DNA from: an uncultured Alphaproteobacteria bacterium
Lineage (GTDB): Bacteria > Pseudomonadota > Alphaproteobacteria > Rhodobacterales > Rhodobacteraceae
Length of the DNA stretch: 33,272 nt
Direction: 5' to 3'
NCBI GenBank assembly: GCA_929200255.1
Contig: CAKMYZ010000028.1
Coordinates: 1 to 33,272, forward strand
A model generated the notes under the pieces. That model did not search any database, was not told the origin of the DNA, and saw only the letters and a program-made list of their open reading frames with translations. Of this stretch, positions 1-6,844 are shown one piece after another (the first letter of the stretch is position 1; the number at the start of each line of letters is the position of its first letter). Position numbers and translations under genes: made by a program.

Positions 1-53
1 TTCTCAGTGACAATTTATGGGGCTACCGGGTCAGTTCTCAATGACATTCAACA
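1..53. mobile_element. Terminal end of an IS21-like insertion sequence (partial)
   Basis: Two copies of a near-identical word, TTCTCAGTGACAAT at 1-14 and TTCTCAATGACATT at 35-48, lie 34 bp apart (12 of 14 bases match), and the second runs into CAACA at 49-53. Repeated subterminal motifs of this style, finishing in CA, are typical of IS21-family ends (istA/istB elements). A fragmentary hydrolase frame starts directly after base 53, as expected if the element inserted into that gene. The transposase genes would lie left of the window, so the family is an inference from the end sequence alone. Confidence 0.5.
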
Positions 54-362
54 GTTTGGGTGCTTTGGCGGAACGACACAGCTCTTTGGTTTAATGGCCC
101 AAATAATGAACATGGACAGTTTGACTATCGCAACGACCTTTCTAAAATCGAATGCCCCGCCTTGGTAATGGTTGGTGAAGAAGACCCGATTACGCCACCC
201 GAGTTTAGTGAAACAATCGTTGAGAATTTACATCCGGATCGGACCAGATACGTCAAATTCAAAAATTGTGGTCATGGTGTTGTCGGTGACAGGCCAAGTG
301 AAGCGCTCAAAACACTTCGCGACTTTATCGAGACTGTTGTTAGAGAAACGAACGGTAACTAA
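54..362 (+). pseudogene. Alpha/beta hydrolase, 3' remnant cut by the IS end
   Basis: This frame encodes only the C-terminal third of an alpha/beta hydrolase. It contains the acid-residue loop GEEDPITP and the catalytic-histidine region NCGHGVV, the usual last two members of the Ser-Asp-His triad. The nucleophile elbow (GxSxG) and the whole N-terminal half are missing. The frame is closed upstream by TGA at 42-44, inside the presumed IS end, and the hydrolase-like sequence is already recognisable in the residues just after base 53 (WRNDTALWFNGPNNE). A GTG at 60 could start a 100-residue product, but no Shine-Dalgarno sequence precedes it and a product without the nucleophile would be inactive. 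I therefore call it a disrupted gene. The substrate is unknown. Confidence 0.7.
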
Positions 363-399
363 GTCCGCACTTCTGCCGTCCACGCTCGTCGTGAGCAAG

Positions 400-414
400 G
401 TCCGCAGCGCGGAC
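400..414. other. Small perfect hairpin after the hydrolase remnant
   Basis: GTCCGC and GCGGAC pair around a 3-base loop (AGC), and TTTA follows. It sits between two convergent genes, the hydrolase remnant and the gene ending at 467. It may act as a weak terminator, but the T tract is too short to be sure. Confidence 0.35.
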
Positions 415-466
415 TTTATCGACTTTCGCTGCGCCTGCGCCAAGGTCGGCTTCGGCGATGCCGACA

Positions 467-1123
467 TCAAATCTCTCTTTCAATTAGATCGATGAGTTGC
501 GCGATAAGATCGACGGATTTCACTGGCGAGCCATGGCAGGGCAACAAGATCGAGGGTGCCGTCGCTGTCAAAAACTGAGTTGCCCAGGTTTTGTAAGAAC
601 CTGTGTCTTTTATCCCGTAACTTGGGAAAGTTCCCAGGAGGCTTGCACAATCAGCATGGGCTCCCAAAGGGAGGAGTGCTGCGCTGAACGCGTCGGTCAC
701 AGCTAGGGCGCATTCCTTAGTTGATGAGACTTGCAACCAGACTTCTCCCGTCTTCAGGCCAGCCGGTTCGTGCAAATCTGATCCCTCGGGAAGCTTTTCT
801 CGCAATCGGTCAAGACTGCTGAACGTCAACCCAGTAATTTTTGACAGCCGTGGTCGTGCTGCAGAAGAACAATACAGCATCGCGTTTGGGAAAAGCTCGA
901 TATGAGCATTAAGTCCTTTGTTATGATAGTGATTGGGAGCCAATAGGGCAGTTACTTCACCCAGTTCACTTTGGTAATGTGCAAATGCCGTTTCCAGTCC
1001 AGCAATTGGGCTATACAGGCAGATGCTGCCATCGCGCATACGGAATGCGGTGCAGCTCAGTTTTTTCAACCGACCGACAAACAGGTCTTGAAACCCATCT
1101 ACCTGTTGAAAATCGGCAGTCAC
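467..1123 (-). CDS. Metallo-beta-lactamase-fold-like (DUF4336-like) protein
   Basis: A 218-residue protein. The segment LLAPNHYHNKGL, followed by FPNAMLYCSSAARPRL, resembles DUF4336-type proteins, which have a metallo-beta-lactamase-like fold. A C-terminal LLPCHGSPVK matches the late histidine motif of that fold. The canonical HxHxDH metal-binding motif is absent, so classic zinc hydrolase activity is doubtful. The start is GTG at 1123, overlapping the TetR stop as GTGA, so the two genes are probably co-transcribed and translationally coupled, with this protein a likely partner or target of that regulator. The family assignment is by motif recognition only. The substrate is unknown. Confidence 0.6.
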   Translation of the reverse strand: MTADFQQVDGFQDLFVGRLKKLSCTAFRMRDGSICLYSPIAGLETAFAHYQSELGEVTALLAPNHYHNKGLNAHIELFPNAMLYCSSAARPRLSKITGLTFSSLDRLREKLPEGSDLHEPAGLKTGEVWLQVSSTKECALAVTDAFSAALLPLGAHADCASLLGTFPSYGIKDTGSYKTWATQFLTATAPSILLPCHGSPVKSVDLIAQLIDLIEREI

Positions 1124-1716
1124 GTCGGTGCTTTCAGGTTGTCAAGAAAGTTGCATATGAGATTGACGAGCGCGCGTCCCGCCGTTTCGTCTTGCTGCTG
1201 ACGATTTTGGACGTGAATGCCCATGACTGCTGAGACTAGCCCAGTGGCCAAGTCTTCAACGTCAAAAATTGCCTGATTCTTCAGAAGTTTCTGCTCATTT
1301 TCGAGAGCTCGAACGAAGTGATCGTTCAGCGCCGCCCAATACTGCGCTGTAACATCTGCCAAGACCGGGCTCTTGATCCGTGCATTCTCGACCCCGGTGT
1401 TCACCATAAGGCATCCATACGGGCTGGATGTCATTGATCCCGGTGTCACAAGACCATCGAAGAAAGCGATGATCTCAGGAATGGCCCCGGTTTTCATAGG
1501 CGCCATTTCATGCGTGATTGCTGCTTTGCTGTAGTAGTGTAGAGCTTCCAGGAAGAGCCCCTCCTTACCTCCAAACTCCGATCGAATGGCGAATTGGTTG
1601 ATCCCGGTTTGCTGCTCCAGTCCGCGAACGCCCAAAGCCTGAAACCCATGTTGCCAAAAGGCAATGCAGGCTTTCTCGATGGCTTCCTGTCGATCATAGG
1701 ATTTTGGTCGCGGCAT
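1120..1716 (-). CDS. TetR/AcrR family transcriptional regulator
   Basis: A 198-residue protein of normal TetR length. The N-terminal 50 residues form the TetR helix-turn-helix: a first helix in AIEKACIAFWQHGFQALGV and the recognition region LEQQTGINQFAIRSEFGGKEGLFLEAL. The rest is a helical ligand-binding and dimerisation domain of the TetR_C type. It is transcribed divergently from a Rid-family gene across a 77-base gap that carries a 19-bp direct repeat, and it is followed by the lactamase-fold gene with a 4-base overlap. TetR proteins usually repress their own and the neighbouring divergent promoter, so the Rid gene and the downstream gene are the obvious targets. The ligand is unknown. 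Confidence 0.9.
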   Translation of the reverse strand: MPRPKSYDRQEAIEKACIAFWQHGFQALGVRGLEQQTGINQFAIRSEFGGKEGLFLEALHYYSKAAITHEMAPMKTGAIPEIIAFFDGLVTPGSMTSSPYGCLMVNTGVENARIKSPVLADVTAQYWAALNDHFVRALENEQKLLKNQAIFDVEDLATGLVSAVMGIHVQNRQQQDETAGRALVNLICNFLDNLKAPT

Positions 1717-1728
1717 TTCTCAACTCGC

Positions 1729-1779
1729 TTGACTGTTTCAATACATTCGCATAGATATAATTTCAATGCAATCGTATAG
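1729..1779. promoter_or_regulatory. Divergent promoter region with 19-bp direct-repeat operator
   Basis: TTTCAATACATTCGCATAG (1736-1754) and TTTCAATGCAATCGTATAG (1761-1779) match at 16 of 19 bases and start 25 bp apart. A candidate promoter for the Rid gene overlaps them: TTGACT at 1729-1734 and TAGATA at 1752-1757 with a 17-bp spacer (TATAAT at 1756-1761 is too far away). The position between a TetR gene and its divergent neighbour makes it the likely TetR operator. Each unit has only weak internal dyad symmetry. Confidence 0.55.
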
Positions 1780-1793
1780 GAATAGAATTTGCC

Positions 1794-2183
1794 GTGAGAG
1801 ATGTTGTTTTTCCGAAAAACAAGCAAGCCAGCTACGACACATACGGGTACGCCGCAGCAGTCAGGAGCGGAGGATTCCTATTTGTATCGGGACAAGTGGG
1901 CGTCGATGTGGCAGGTGCGGCGATCGCGGATCCAAAGGCGCAGTTCGACCAGGCATTTGCAAACTTGCGCGATGTCCTGTCCGCCGCAGGGTGTGGATTT
2001 GATGACATTGTTGACGTAACCACATTTCACGTCGGCATGTATGATCACTTCGACGCTTTTTCATCCGTGAAACATGCCGCATTTCCAAAACCACCGTTTC
2101 CGAATTGGACCGCCGTCGGAGTGGTCAATCTCGCAGACCCCAATCTGCTATTGGAGATCAAAGTCATTGCCAAGTTAGGATGA
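1794..2183 (+). CDS. Rid (YjgF/YER057c/UK114) family protein
   Basis: A 129-residue protein of the Rid fold, which normally forms trimers with active sites between subunits. Family features visible are FVSGQVG, the central FDDIVDVTTFHVGMYDHFDAF and the C-terminal LLLEIKVIAKLG. In classical RidA, which hydrolyses reactive enamine/imine intermediates made by PLP enzymes, an arginine (Arg105 in E. coli) follows the late proline. Here the matching stretch reads PNWTAVG, with tryptophan in that place, so it belongs to a Rid subgroup without the deaminase arginine. The start is GTG at 1794, with AGGA about 10 bases upstream and no better ATG. It is divergent from the TetR gene, which probably controls it. 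Confidence 0.85.
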   Translation: MRDVVFPKNKQASYDTYGYAAAVRSGGFLFVSGQVGVDVAGAAIADPKAQFDQAFANLRDVLSAAGCGFDDIVDVTTFHVGMYDHFDAFSSVKHAAFPKPPFPNWTAVGVVNLADPNLLLEIKVIAKLG

Positions 2184-2216
2184 GCGAATGAGCAAAGCAG
2201 CCATTCATTGACACCG

Positions 2217-2252
2217 CAGCATCATGCACTTTGGGCTCACACCGGTCATCCG
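2217..2252 (+). repeat. Dispersed intergenic repeat, copy A
   Basis: GCAGCATCATGCACTTTGGG and the following CTCACACCGGTCATCC match copy C (33206-33241, minus strand) at 27 of 36 bases, with the same GGGCTCANACC core. Copies A and B also share an upstream word (CATTCAT at 2203-2209 and CATTCATG at 3656-3663). The copy lies in the 172-base gap between the first Rid gene and the convergent phosphatase-family gene. The rest of the gap holds no gene I can support. Confidence 0.6.
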
Positions 2253-2355
2253 ATGCTTTTGGTCGAGTTTGTCGCGCCAAAACCGTGCTAGGTGGCGGCT
2301 GAGCGGACTTTTCCGCCGTTCGATTCAGACGGACGGATGGCCGCTCTGGTCCAAT

Positions 2356-3156
2356 CTACAGATCGAGAACTAAAGGACAGTGATCCGAGACCTCGGGATT
2401 ACAGACCACATCGAAATCCTTAATCACGTCCTCTCGGTTGATAAGCATGTAGTCCGCAAACTTGCCCGGTTTCTTGTACTGAGAATTCCGGGTGCTGGTG
2501 AACCCGCGCCCGATTACCAACTCGGAATATCCAGCGTCAGCTAGTATCTGAAGGGTCTTACTGTCGGGTTCGACATTGAAGTCGCCGCAGATAACTGACA
2601 GGTCGCCCGCCTCGGACACTGCATGCGAAAGGTCGAGCAACTTTCGCGCCTGCGCAGCACGCTCCGGCGTGTCCATCTTTCCATTCAGATCGCGTAGGCC
2701 GTGCATGTGCGTCACACTGACAGGCCGGTCAGCCTCATAGTCGTAAACGCGAACTCCATGGGCGCTGCGGGACCGGGGATGATCGCCATAGCCGACCGGG
2801 GAGAAACCTTTATGGACGAACCCCTGAACCTGATTGATGATCGGAAAGGTGCGATGAACGAAAGTGGCGAGACCCCATTGCGAGGGAACGGATTGCTCTT
2901 CGTCCCACAAAACACCCTGCGCCGCTGGACAAAACACGGCCACATGCTCGGGCAGCGCGTTGGAGACATCCCGGAAAAAATTTGCGCGCTGAGGAAGGAT
3001 GTGATCGCCATCGCGATAAGTCAGCCAGTCCTTGTCTGACGCAGGGCTGTGGACGACTTCTTGAAGGCAGAGGACATCGGGTGCGTTGTTTTCGATATAA
3101 GGCAGCAGCTCTTCATGCAGTTTCCCGCCCCACCCATTCAGACACATGATTTTCAC
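2356..3156 (-). CDS. Endonuclease/exonuclease/phosphatase family protein
   Basis: A 266-residue single-domain protein of the exonuclease III / DNase I-like superfamily, which hydrolyses phosphodiester or phosphomonoester bonds using divalent metal. The ordered motifs are present: an N-terminal Asn strand (CLNGWGG), the metal-binding glutamate in LCLQEV, the GDFNVEPD motif with catalytic Asp and Asn, and the terminal SDHCPL with the general-base His. The start is GTG at 3156, preceded by GAGG about 7 bases upstream, and a Met four codons in is an alternative. It begins 22 bases after the stop of the second Rid gene on the same strand, so the two probably form an operon. The substrate (nucleic acid, lipid or small phosphate) cannot be told from sequence. 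Confidence 0.85.
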   Translation of the reverse strand: MKIMCLNGWGGKLHEELLPYIENNAPDVLCLQEVVHSPASDKDWLTYRDGDHILPQRANFFRDVSNALPEHVAVFCPAAQGVLWDEEQSVPSQWGLATFVHRTFPIINQVQGFVHKGFSPVGYGDHPRSRSAHGVRVYDYEADRPVSVTHMHGLRDLNGKMDTPERAAQARKLLDLSHAVSEAGDLSVICGDFNVEPDSKTLQILADAGYSELVIGRGFTSTRNSQYKKPGKFADYMLINREDVIKDFDVVCNPEVSDHCPLVLDL

Positions 3157-3178
3157 AACAGAACCTCAACCTTGATCT

Positions 3179-3574
3179 TCAATCGTCTTCAGGACGTTGG
3201 CAGATAACCCGGATTTCCACCAGTGTTCCTTCAGTAATCAGCTCCGTCGTTCCGATGCACGACCAAGCCGGATAGGGAGCGGTGACGAATTCGTCTTTGA
3301 CTTTGATGAACGCATCCAAGTGCCTTCGTAGATCGACGTGATAGGTTGTCATTTCCACAACATCTTCCCAACCCAGATCACCTGCCGCCAGAGTGTCTGC
3401 AAGAAACGAGAATGCGTCCCGGAACTGACCCTCTGGATCACTCGCGACCGTTCCATCAGGCCGACAGCCGGTCACACCAGAGAAAAAGACATATCCGCCC
3501 GTGTCGAGGCCGGGGGACAGATGCCATTGATCGTGGAAATGAGAAAAAGCGGGTGCTGATAGTGTCTTGCGCAT
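3179..3574 (-). CDS. Rid family protein, second copy
   Basis: A 131-residue Rid-fold protein with VFFSGVTG, WEDVVEMTTYHVDLRRHLDAF and TLVEIRVICQ in the expected order. Like the Rid protein at 1794 it has a tryptophan (YPAWSCIG) where RidA has its catalytic arginine, so imine deaminase activity is not predicted. The two share motif architecture but are clearly diverged, which argues against a recent duplication. The ATG is preceded by an ideal AGGAGG. It is the first gene of a likely two-gene operon with the phosphatase-family gene, 22 bases downstream. Confidence 0.88.
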   Translation of the reverse strand: MRKTLSAPAFSHFHDQWHLSPGLDTGGYVFFSGVTGCRPDGTVASDPEGQFRDAFSFLADTLAAGDLGWEDVVEMTTYHVDLRRHLDAFIKVKDEFVTAPYPAWSCIGTTELITEGTLVEIRVICQRPEDD

Positions 3575-3669
3575 GATGCCTCCTAATTATTGTGAACTGT
3601 GTAACGCACATTCAACGATGCAACCCGTTTCTTGCTTCAAACTGTCAAATGCAGACATTCATGCGTAGT

Positions 3670-3705
3670 GCAGCATTGGTGACTCTGGGCTCAAACCTGC
3701 CATTC
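3670..3705 (+). repeat. Dispersed intergenic repeat, copy B
   Basis: GCAGCATTGGTGACTCTGGG followed by CTCAAACCTGCCATTC matches copy C (33206-33241, minus strand) at 30 of 36 bases. A perfect hairpin follows directly: CCCGCC (3705-3710), loop AC, GGCGGG (3713-3718). The whole sits in the 165-base gap between the second Rid gene and msrB. I see no gene in that gap. Confidence 0.65.
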
Positions 3706-3739
3706 CCGCCACGGCGGGAACGCGGATCAACCCCGCGCC

Positions 3740-4132
3740 TTACTCGCCCGCCTCAAACTCCAGCGCGACCCCATTGATACAATACCGCAGCCCCGTCGGC
3801 TGCGGCCCATCGGGAAACACATGCCCCAGATGCGCCTCGCAGCGGTTACAATGTACTTCGGTCCGCTTCATGAAAAAACTGCGGTCAACGCTTTCGCCCA
3901 CGGTTTCGCCTTCCACAGGTTGATAGAATGACGGCCAGCCGGTGCCGCTTTCGAACTTGGCATCCTGATTGAACAGGGGGGCGCCGCAGCACACACACAT
4001 GTATGTGCCCGGACCTTTGGGGAAATCCTCATGCGTGCCCGCCCGCTCGGTCCCATGTTTGCGCGTGACCTTATAGGCCATATTGGAAAGCTGGGCGCGC
4101 CATTCGGCGTCTGATTTTTTGATCTTGTCCAT
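3740..4132 (-). CDS. msrB: Peptide-methionine (R)-S-oxide reductase MsrB
   Basis: A 130-residue, full-length single-domain MsrB, which reduces the R epimer of methionine sulfoxide in proteins and so repairs oxidative damage. Two zinc CxxC pairs are visible (C46/C49 in MCVCCG and C95/C98 in HCNRC). So are the family blocks SGTGWPSF and GHVFPDGP, and the catalytic cysteine C118 in RYCINGVALEF. There is no signal peptide, so it is cytoplasmic. An AAGGTGA ribosome-binding sequence precedes the ATG. It is divergent from the uup-like gene across about 106 bases. No clear regulator site was recognised. Confidence 0.97.
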   Translation of the reverse strand: MDKIKKSDAEWRAQLSNMAYKVTRKHGTERAGTHEDFPKGPGTYMCVCCGAPLFNQDAKFESGTGWPSFYQPVEGETVGESVDRSFFMKRTEVHCNRCEAHLGHVFPDGPQPTGLRYCINGVALEFEAGE

Positions 4133-4238
4133 GGGATCACCTTTTGTCTTCTCGTGTCGCGCCTAATGTAGGGCTGCGGTCCCGGTTCGCCAAGGCACAG
4201 GCTTGCGCTTATCACGGCACTGTCATAGCCACGCGGAC

Positions 4239-6050
4239 ATGGCCAAAGCACCCTTACTCCAGCTTTCTGATATCGCACTCACATTCGGCGGCGATCCTGT
4301 GTTCGAAGACCTGTCCCTGGTGATCCAGCCGGGCGACCGGGTGGCGCTGGTTGGGCGTAACGGATCGGGGAAATCGACCCTCATGAAGGTGATGGCCGGA
4401 TTGGTGCAAGCCGACAGCGGCACAAGGGTGGCAACGCCCGGTGTGCAGGTCGGCTATATGGAGCAGGATCCATCAATGGCTGGTTACGCGACCTTGGGTG
4501 ACTATGCCGCCAGCGGGTTGGACCCTGACGAGGCTTACAAGGTTGAAATGGTGGCAGAGGGCCTGAAATTCGATCCGGCAGGCGACGTGAACACAGCGTC
4601 AGGCGGGGAACGGCGGCGCACCGCCTTGGCCAAGCTGATGGCCGAAGCGCCGGAACTGATGCTGCTGGATGAGCCGACAAACCATTTGGATATCGAGGCC
4701 ATTGCATGGCTTGAACAAGAGTTGAAACAAACCCGCGCCGCATTTGTCCTGATCAGCCACGACCGCGCGTTTCTGCGGGCTTTGACCCGCGCGACGCTTT
4801 GGATTGACCGGGGCCAGGTGCGGCGCGCCGAACAGGGGTTTGAACATTTTGAGGCTTGGCGCGACAAGCTATGGGAAGAAGAAGATCAGCAGCGCCACAA
4901 GCTGAACCGCAAGATTAAGGCCGAGGCGCGTTGGGCTGTCGAAGGCATTTCGGCCCGGCGCAAGCGTAACCAAGGCCGGGTGCGGGCCTTACAGGCATTG
5001 CGGGCGGAGCGGGCCGCACAGATCAAACGCCAAGGCACGGCAGCGATGGCCTTTGACGGCGGCACAACATCCGGAAAAAAGGTGATGGAGGCCTTTGGCC
5101 TGTCCAAATCCTTTGACGGCAAATCCATCGTCAGGAATTTTGACCTGACCGTGCAGCGCGGCGACCGTATCGCATTTGTCGGCCCCAATGGGGTGGGTAA
5201 AACCACGCTGATCAAAATGCTGCTGGGGCAGGTGGCCCCTGACGCGGGGTCGGTGAAGCTGGGCACAAATCTGGACATCGCGGTCTTTGACCAGACACGC
5301 GCGGCGCTGAACCCTGATATGTCGCTATGGGAAAACCTCGCCAATGATCCTGAATTGGGTGTCTCTGGCAAGTCCGATCAGGTCATGGTGCGTGGCCAAC
5401 CCAAACATGTGGTGGGCTATCTTAAGGATTTCCTTTTTGACGAGGCACAGGCGCGGGCGCCGGTCCGGGCGCTGTCGGGGGGTGAAAAGGCGCGGCTGTT
5501 GCTGGCCCGGCTGATGGCGCGGGAAAGCAACCTGCTGGTGCTTGACGAACCGACGAACGATCTGGACATTGAAACGCTGGATCTGTTGCAGGACATTTTG
5601 GGCGATTATGATGGCACGGTGCTGTTGGTCAGTCACGACCGCGATTTTCTGGACCGGGTGGCCACGACAACCATCGCCATGGAAGGCAACGGGCAGGCGG
5701 TTGTCTATGCCGGTGGCTGGAGCGACTACCGGACGCAACGCGGCGGCGATTTTCAAGAGGCTAAAGAGGCAAGTAAGCCTTTGGCAAAGAGGGAAAAAAC
5801 GGCAGAAAAGAAGGTCAAGCCAACCGGCCTGTCGTTCACGGAAAAGCACCGCCTGGAAGAACTGCCCGGCGTGATCGACAAGATCACAGCCGAGATCAGC
5901 AAGCTCGAAGTACTGCTCGCTGATCCCGCACTTTTCACCGAAAACCCGGTGAAGTTCCAAAAGGCAACAGATGCGCTGGTTGCGCGGCAAACTGCGCTAT
6001 TGGATGCAGAGGACGAATGGCTGATGCTGGAAGAGAAAGCCGCGGGCTAA
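4239..6050 (+). CDS. uup: ABC-F family ATPase, Uup type
   Basis: A 603-residue soluble protein with two ABC ATPase domains and no membrane segments, as in ABC-F proteins that act on ribosomes or, for Uup, affect transposon excision and ribosome function. Domain 1 has Walker A GRNGSGKST (39-47), signature SGGERRR (about 121) and Walker B LLDEPTNHLD (D144). Domain 2 has GPNGVGKTT (about 315), LSGGEKARLLLA (about 413) and LVLDEPTNDLD. A basic linker (about 225-260) joins them. The C-terminus has a charged, probably coiled-coil tail (after about 510), which is the Uup hallmark. The ATG at 4239 is preferred over an upstream TTG at 4203, because the family alignment starts at MAKAPLLQL. Its stop overlaps the stop of the convergent dehydrogenase gene. 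Confidence 0.93.
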   Translation: MAKAPLLQLSDIALTFGGDPVFEDLSLVIQPGDRVALVGRNGSGKSTLMKVMAGLVQADSGTRVATPGVQVGYMEQDPSMAGYATLGDYAASGLDPDEAYKVEMVAEGLKFDPAGDVNTASGGERRRTALAKLMAEAPELMLLDEPTNHLDIEAIAWLEQELKQTRAAFVLISHDRAFLRALTRATLWIDRGQVRRAEQGFEHFEAWRDKLWEEEDQQRHKLNRKIKAEARWAVEGISARRKRNQGRVRALQALRAERAAQIKRQGTAAMAFDGGTTSGKKVMEAFGLSKSFDGKSIVRNFDLTVQRGDRIAFVGPNGVGKTTLIKMLLGQVAPDAGSVKLGTNLDIAVFDQTRAALNPDMSLWENLANDPELGVSGKSDQVMVRGQPKHVVGYLKDFLFDEAQARAPVRALSGGEKARLLLARLMARESNLLVLDEPTNDLDIETLDLLQDILGDYDGTVLLVSHDRDFLDRVATTTIAMEGNGQAVVYAGGWSDYRTQRGGDFQEAKEASKPLAKREKTAEKKVKPTGLSFTEKHRLEELPGVIDKITAEISKLEVLLADPALFTENPVKFQKATDALVARQTALLDAEDEWLMLEEKAAG

Positions 6051-6763
6051 GGCATCCGCAATGCGCCATCCAACCGGATGGTTGTGCCGTTGAGGTATTC
6101 ACATTCCACAATAAACTGCGCCAATGCGGCAAACTCTGTCGGATCACCCAAGCGGTCGGGATAGATGACATCCTTGGCCAGCCCCGCCATCACCTCTTCG
6201 CCCAGACCTTCCAGCATCGGCGTGCGGAAAATGCCCGGTGCGATGGCCATCACGCGAATACCGTTGCGGGCCAAATCGCGGGCCATGGGCAACGATAGCC
6301 CGGTGATCCCTGCCTTGGAGGCCGCATAAGCCGCCTGACCCTTTTGCCCGTCAAAGGCAGCAACAGAGGCCGTGTTGATGATTACACCACCATCCTGCAT
6401 GTGCGCCGCTGCCAAACGGCCCACGTTGAATGAACCAGAAAGGTTGATGGCGACTGTACGCTCAAAACTGGCCTGATCATGTGGGCCATCGCGGCCCAAT
6501 GTTTTTTCGGTTGTGGCGATGCCCGCACAGTTGACCACCGCATTCAGCCCGGTGACCGCATCTAAACCGGTGGTCACGCTGGCCTCATCTGTCACATCGA
6601 CAACGGCAAATCCGGCACCAATCGTCGCGGCAAAATCGGCGCCGGCCGGGTCTCGATCAAAGATCGTGACCTTTGCGCCAGCGGTCCGAAACCCACGTGC
6701 TGTTGCGGCCCCCAACCCTGAAGCACCACCAGTGACAACGGCGACGACATCTTGCATTTGCAT
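6047..6763 (-). CDS. Short-chain dehydrogenase, 3-hydroxyacyl-CoA dehydrogenase type 2-like
   Basis: A 238-residue classical SDR using NAD(H). The cofactor motif TGGASGLG is at 11-18, the NAG motif appears as NCAG (78-81), and the catalytic Ser133, Tyr146 and Lys150 have the standard spacing (YAASK). IAPGIFRTPM is the usual C-terminal substrate-loop region. The stretch from GRDGPHDQASFERTVAINLSG onward resembles the 17-beta-HSD10 / 3-hydroxyacyl-CoA dehydrogenase branch, which suggests beta-oxidation of acyl-CoAs or branched-chain amino acid catabolism. The ATG at 6763 is chosen because the Rossmann fold begins immediately after it. The stop codon shares bases with the uup stop (CTAA, read on both strands). 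Confidence 0.88.
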   Translation of the reverse strand: MQMQDVVAVVTGGASGLGAATARGFRTAGAKVTIFDRDPAGADFAATIGAGFAVVDVTDEASVTTGLDAVTGLNAVVNCAGIATTEKTLGRDGPHDQASFERTVAINLSGSFNVGRLAAAHMQDGGVIINTASVAAFDGQKGQAAYAASKAGITGLSLPMARDLARNGIRVMAIAPGIFRTPMLEGLGEEVMAGLAKDVIYPDRLGDPTEFAALAQFIVECEYLNGTTIRLDGALRMP

Positions 6764-6844
6764 GTCAGTTTCTCTCTCTTCTTTTGTTACTAAATCTCTT
6801 TGAGGACGTCTGGGCGAGGGCAGACAGCCGACCAGATGCATGCA

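Noticed and set aside
1756..1761. TATAAT as the -10 of the Rid gene promoter.
   Set aside because: It is a perfect hexamer but lies 21 bp from TTGACT, beyond the normal spacing; TAGATA at 1752 is better spaced.
4203..4238. TTG at 4203 as start of the Uup-like protein.
   Set aside because: The extra twelve residues are not family-like and the ATG at 4239 gives the standard N-terminus.
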